NCBI RefSeq assembly: GCF_000757825.1
Contig: NZ_CP009451.1
Location: 4,588,001-4,652,000, forward strand
DNA: 64,000 bases
From: Cedecea neteri
Lineage (GTDB): Bacteria > Pseudomonadota > Gammaproteobacteria > Enterobacterales > Enterobacteriaceae
Direction: 5' to 3'
The position numbers were made by a program, and so were the translations under genes. Every line of letters starts with the position of its first letter. Position 1 is the stretch's first letter. Of this stretch, positions 60,653-64,000 are shown in pieces. The notes under the pieces are model-generated. The model did not search any database and was not told where the DNA came from. It saw only the letters and a list, made by a program, of their open reading frames with translations.

Positions 60653-62701
60653 ATGAACAAACTCTTTAAGCTTACGGCTATCGCCAGCCTGCTGTTCGTG
60701 GCAGGCAGTGCCCTGGCCCTGGACAACATTACTCGTGCTGACCAGATTCCGCAGTTGAAGGAAGAAGCTCAGCACGCAACCGTAAGCGAGCGCGTGACGT
60801 CTCGCTTTACGCGCTCGCACTACCGTCAGTTCGATCTTGACGCTAACTTCTCGGCAAAAATCTTCGATCGCTACCTGAACCTGCTGGACTACAGCCATAA
60901 CGTGCTGCTGGCAAGTGACGTTGCGCAATTTGCCGCGAAGAAAGGGCAGATTGGTGACGAGCTGCGTAGCGGTAAGCTCGACGTATTTTATGATTTATAC
61001 AATCTGGGTCAGAAGCGCCGTTTTGAACGCTATCAGTACGCGTTGAAGGTGCTGGCGAAGCCAATGGACTTCACCGGCAACGACACCATTAATCTGGATC
61101 GCAGCAAGTCGCCGTGGCCGACAAGCGTTGATGAGCTGGACAAGCTCTGGGACGCAAAAGTTAAGTACGACGAGCTGAGCCTGAAGCTGGCCGGTAAAAC
61201 CGAGCAGGAAATTCGTGAAACGCTGACCAAACGCTATCAGTTTGCGATCCGCCGTCTGGCGCAAAGCAACAGCGAAGATGTGTTCTCGCTGGCGATGACC
61301 GCGTTTGCGCATGAGATAGATCCTCACACCAACTATCTTTCCCCGCGCAGCACCGAACAGTTCAACACCGAAATGAGCCTTTCTCTGGAAGGCATCGGCG
61401 CGGTTCTGCAGATGGACGATGACTACACGCTGATCAATTCGATGGTTGCGGGCGGTCCTGCGGCGAAAAGCAAGGCCATTACCGTAGGCGATCGCATCGT
61501 TGGCGTAGGCCAGACGGGTAAACCGATGGTTGACGTTATCGGCTGGCGTCTGGACGACGTCGTGGCGCTGATTAAAGGGCCAAAAGGCAGCAAAGTTCGC
61601 CTTGAGATCCTGCCTGCGGGCAAAGGGACCAAAACGCGTACCGTGACGCTGACCCGTGAGCGTATCCGTCTGGAAGACCGTGCGGTCAAAATGTCGGTGA
61701 AAACGGTCGGTAAAGATAAAGTCGGCGTGCTGGATATTCCTGGCTTCTACGTTGGCCTCACCGATGACGTGAAGGTTCAGCTGCAGAAGCTGGAAAAACA
61801 GAACGTCAAGAGCGTGATTATCGATCTGCGTTCTAACGGCGGCGGCGCGTTGACCGAAGCGGTTTCTCTATCCGGCCTGTTTATTCCAAGTGGTCCGGTA
61901 GTTCAAGTTCGCGACAACAACGGTAAAGTCCGTGAAGATAGCGATACCGACGGCGTGGTTTACTACAAAGGCCCGCTGGTCGTGCTGGTTGACCGCTTTA
62001 GCGCCTCGGCCTCTGAAATCTTTGCTGCGGCAATGCAGGATTACGGCCGTGCGCTGATTGTCGGCGAGCCGACCTTCGGGAAAGGCACCGTCCAGCAGTA
62101 TCGCTCTTTGAACCGCATCTACGATCAGATGCTGCGCCCTGAGTGGCCAGCGCTGGGGTCCGTGCAGTACACCATTCAGAAGTTCTACCGCATCAACGGC
62201 GGCAGTACCCAGCGTAAAGGTGTAACTCCAGACATCATGATGCCGACCGGGACCGAGCAAACGGAAACCGGCGAGAAGTTCGAAGACAATGCGTTGCCTT
62301 GGGACAGCATCAATGCGGCGACCTACGTGAAGACCGGTGATTTAACGCCGTTCGAGCCGGAGCTGCTGAAGCTGCATCAGGAGCGCATCGCAAAAGATCC
62401 GGAGTTCCAGTACATCATGAAGGACATTGCGCGTTTCAATGCCCTGAAAGAAAAACGTAATATCGTTTCCCTCAATTACGCCCAGCGCGAAAAAGAGAAT
62501 CAGGAAGACGATGCTACGCGCCTGGCCCGAATAAACGATCGCTTCAAACGTGAAGGCAAAGCGCCGATTAAGAAACTCGACGACCTGCCGAAGGACTATC
62601 AGGAAGCCGATCCGTATCTGGACGAAACGGTTCACATTGCCGTCGACCTGGCCGGCATAGAGCAGGACAGGCCGGCGGAGCAGCCGGCTCCGGCGAAATA
62701 A
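60653..62701 (+). CDS. prc: carboxy-terminal processing protease Prc (Tsp)
   Basis: A 682-aa periplasmic protease. A signal peptide (LTAIASLLFVAGSALA|LD) is followed by an N-terminal domain, a PDZ domain (about 235-320, LEGIGAVLQMDDDYTLINSM) and an S41 catalytic domain. Ser and Lys of the dyad lie in DRFSASASEIFAA and EPTFGKGTVQQY. It trims FtsI, cuts SsrA-tagged proteins and, with NlpI, MepS. It starts 20 bp after proQ; a strong terminator follows. Confidence 0.96.
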   Translation: MNKLFKLTAIASLLFVAGSALALDNITRADQIPQLKEEAQHATVSERVTSRFTRSHYRQFDLDANFSAKIFDRYLNLLDYSHNVLLASDVAQFAAKKGQIGDELRSGKLDVFYDLYNLGQKRRFERYQYALKVLAKPMDFTGNDTINLDRSKSPWPTSVDELDKLWDAKVKYDELSLKLAGKTEQEIRETLTKRYQFAIRRLAQSNSEDVFSLAMTAFAHEIDPHTNYLSPRSTEQFNTEMSLSLEGIGAVLQMDDDYTLINSMVAGGPAAKSKAITVGDRIVGVGQTGKPMVDVIGWRLDDVVALIKGPKGSKVRLEILPAGKGTKTRTVTLTRERIRLEDRAVKMSVKTVGKDKVGVLDIPGFYVGLTDDVKVQLQKLEKQNVKSVIIDLRSNGGGALTEAVSLSGLFIPSGPVVQVRDNNGKVREDSDTDGVVYYKGPLVVLVDRFSASASEIFAAAMQDYGRALIVGEPTFGKGTVQQYRSLNRIYDQMLRPEWPALGSVQYTIQKFYRINGGSTQRKGVTPDIMMPTGTEQTETGEKFEDNALPWDSINAATYVKTGDLTPFEPELLKLHQERIAKDPEFQYIMKDIARFNALKEKRNIVSLNYAQREKENQEDDATRLARINDRFKREGKAPIKKLDDLPKDYQEADPYLDETVHIAVDLAGIEQDRPAEQPAPAK

Positions 62702-62710
62702 CTCTCCCGG

Positions 62711-62740
62711 ATGGGCACCCGAAACGGTGCCCATTTTTTT
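62711..62740 (+). terminator. terminator after prc
   Basis: ATGGGCACC-CGAAAC-GGTGCCCAT, then a run of T. The stem is 9 bp. Confidence 0.9.
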
Positions 62741-62818
62741 ACCTGTCTCCAGCGATGTAAGACAAATGCATACAAAATGTAAAGTTATGTATTATTAATC
62801 ACTTGGCGGCGTCAGATG

Positions 62819-62845
62819 CTTGAAAATAGGCGGCGCGCCCCTACG
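62819..62845 (+). promoter_or_regulatory. sigma-32-type promoter of htpX
   Basis: CTTGAAA (62819-62825), a 12-bp spacer, and CCCCTACG (62838-62845), close to the heat-shock consensus CTTGAAA/CCCCATNT. It lies 51 bp before the htpX start. E. coli htpX is a heat-shock gene also under Cpx control. Confidence 0.8.
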
Positions 62846-62895
62846 ATGTTGTGGAGCGCAAAGAGCGTGTTTTTAACCGAGGTAAAAAGAAAATT

Positions 62896-63777
62896 ATGAT
62901 GCGTATCGGGCTTTTCCTGCTGACCAACCTTGCGGTAATGGTCGTTTTCGGGCTGGTGCTAAGCCTGACGGGGATCCAGTCAAGCAGCGTTCAGGGTCTG
63001 ATGATCATGGCGGTGCTGTTTGGCTTTGGCGGCTCAATTATTTCCCTGCTGATGTCAAAATGGATGGCGTTACGTTCAGTAGGCGGTGAGGTGATTGAGC
63101 AGCCTCGTAACGAAACTGAGCGCTGGTTAATCGAAACCGTGCGCCAGCAGTCGCAGCAGGCGGGGATCGCGATGCCGCAGGTGGCGATTTATCATGCGCC
63201 GGACATCAATGCGTTTGCTACCGGGGCGCGACGTAACGCTTCTCTGGTGGCGGTCAGTACGGGTCTGTTGCAGAACATGAGCCGTGACGAAGCCGAAGCG
63301 GTTATCGCCCACGAAATTAGCCACATCGCCAACGGCGACATGGTGACGATGACCCTGATTCAGGGCGTGGTGAACACCTTCGTTATCTTTATTTCCCGCA
63401 TCATCGCTCAGGTAGCTTCCGGCTTCCTGTCCGGGAACCGTGATGAAAACGAAAGCAGCAACGGTAACCCGCTGATTTACTTTGCGGTCGCTACGGTGCT
63501 GGAGCTGGTGTTTGGTATTCTGGCGAGCATCATCACCATGTGGTTCTCACGTCACCGTGAATTCCACGCCGATGCCGGTTCTGCGAAACTGGTGGGTCGC
63601 GAGAAGATGATTGCTGCGCTGCAGCGTTTGAAAACCAGCTATGAGCCGCAGGAAGCCAGCAGCATGATGGCGTTTTGCATCAACGGGAAGGCTAAGTCAA
63701 TGAGCGAACTGTTCATGACCCACCCGCCGCTGGACAAACGTATCGAAGCGCTGCGCAGCGGTGAATACCTGAAGTAA
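62896..63777 (+). CDS. htpX: heat-shock membrane protease HtpX
   Basis: A 293-aa M48 zinc metalloprotease of the inner membrane. Two N-terminal membrane segments ([38 protein letters not shown]) precede the HEXXH motif ([13 protein letters not shown], about 139-143). Two more hydrophobic stretches and the third zinc ligand ([15 protein letters not shown]) follow. It shares quality control of membrane proteins with FtsH. The start MMRIG gives the exact E. coli length. Confidence 0.97.
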   Translation: MMRIGLFLLTNLAVMVVFGLVLSLTGIQSSSVQGLMIMAVLFGFGGSIISLLMSKWMALRSVGGEVIEQPRNETERWLIETVRQQSQQAGIAMPQVAIYHAPDINAFATGARRNASLVAVSTGLLQNMSRDEAEAVIAHEISHIANGDMVTMTLIQGVVNTFVIFISRIIAQVASGFLSGNRDENESSNGNPLIYFAVATVLELVFGILASIITMWFSRHREFHADAGSAKLVGREKMIAALQRLKTSYEPQEASSMMAFCINGKAKSMSELFMTHPPLDKRIEALRSGEYLK

Positions 63778-63796
63778 CGGAAACATTGAACTGAAA

Positions 63797-63824
63797 AAGC
63801 GTGCCCTGGCGGCACGCTTTTTTT
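63797..63824. terminator. bidirectional terminator between htpX and yebQ
   Basis: AAAGCGTGCC-CTGGC-GGCACGCTTT with T or A runs on both sides. It can serve htpX and the convergent yebQ. Confidence 0.85.
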
Positions 63825-64000
63825 ATGCCTGCGCCCGAGGCTGGGACATTCTGAGCCCGCTGACAACGGCGGCCACGGTGGCAAAGATCCCCGCCAGTAT
63901 CAGCGAGGCATGGGTGCCGCTCGCGCCAAACAGGTTAAACATTAGCGCCACCAGCGCGGCCCCGCAGCTTTGGCCCAGCAGGCGGGCGGTGCCCAACATG
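63823..64000 (-). CDS. yebQ: MFS transporter YebQ, C-terminal end (partial)
   Basis: The minus strand from the window end reads MLGTARLLGQSCGAALVALM, then a last hydrophobic segment (LILAGIFATVAAVVSGL) and a TAA at 63823-63825. It is the C-terminal two helices of a DHA2-type MFS protein. The name rests on the conserved place next to htpX. The rest lies outside the window. Confidence 0.75.
   Translation of the reverse strand, partial: MLGTARLLGQSCGAALVALMFNLFGASGTHASLILAGIFATVAAVVSGLRMSQPRAQA

Noticed and set aside
1..64000. CRISPR arrays, rRNA and tRNA genes
   Set aside because: No regularly spaced direct repeats of CRISPR size and no rRNA or tRNA sequence were recognised on either strand.

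Overview
The window is a chromosomal stretch of a non-E. coli member of the Enterobacteriaceae. The two host arms keep the gene order known from E. coli (edd-eda / purT-yebG-yebE-ptrB-exoX-holE-yobA-yebZ-yebY / SdsR / yebW-yebV-rsmF-letB-letA-msrC-proQ-prc-htpX-yebQ), and nearly every host protein has the length of its E. coli counterpart. yebF, yobB and pphA are missing from this order. A SulP-MFS-acetyltransferase group lies where pphA would be. The genus cannot be fixed from the sequence alone.

Left host arm (1-9987): Entner-Doudoroff genes; a 1447-bp IS3-family (IS150-group) insertion that has landed in the loop of a terminator hairpin between eda and purT; purT with a PurR operator; SOS-box-controlled yebG; yebE; oligopeptidase B; exonuclease X; the Pol III theta subunit; the yobA-yebZ-yebY copper-homeostasis-like cluster; and the stationary-phase sRNA SdsR.

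Prophage (about 9961-49206, 39 kb): it is integrated in the SdsR terminator, with a near-identical core of about 28 bp at both ends. The leftward early operon runs from an OL-like region to int (two small genes, a Cys-rich protein, a RecE-N-terminal-like protein without the nuclease domain, an Rrf2-like regulator, DUF1187, xis, int). The rightward early region has repressor and YdaS/YdaT-type genes, an O-like replication gene with an embedded iteron array, many small ORFs, a methyltransferase gene framed by an 18-bp direct repeat, HNH and Ref-like nucleases, and a DUF1133 Q-like antiterminator. A pR'-tR'-like element follows, then an unusual three-gene cassette (DUF115-like protein, broken by a frameshift; GT9-like; methyltransferase), the lysis genes (holin, SAR endolysin, Rz with embedded Rz1) and the packaging and head genes. 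The tail is contractile (sheath, tube, frameshifted chaperone, tape measure, baseplate and spike). The tail-fibre locus has two oppositely oriented C-terminal/Tfa cassettes bounded by inverted repeats that resemble serine-invertase crossover sites. The invertase gene itself survives only as a 45-codon remnant.

Right host arm (49207-64000): the SulP transporter, an MFS exporter and a GNAT acetyltransferase; yebW and yebV; the 16S rRNA m5C methyltransferase RsmF; the LetAB lipid-transport pair; free-Met-R-sulfoxide reductase; the RNA chaperone ProQ with the protease Prc; heat-shock protease HtpX with a visible sigma-32-type promoter; and the end of yebQ.

The most interesting signals are the invertible tail-fibre locus with a decayed invertase, the splitting of the SdsR/RyeA sense-antisense pair by the prophage, the sugar/methyl cassette beside the late promoter, the nuclease-less RecE relative, the iteron array inside the replication gene, and a noncoding element of about 75 bp repeated at two gaps of the head region.
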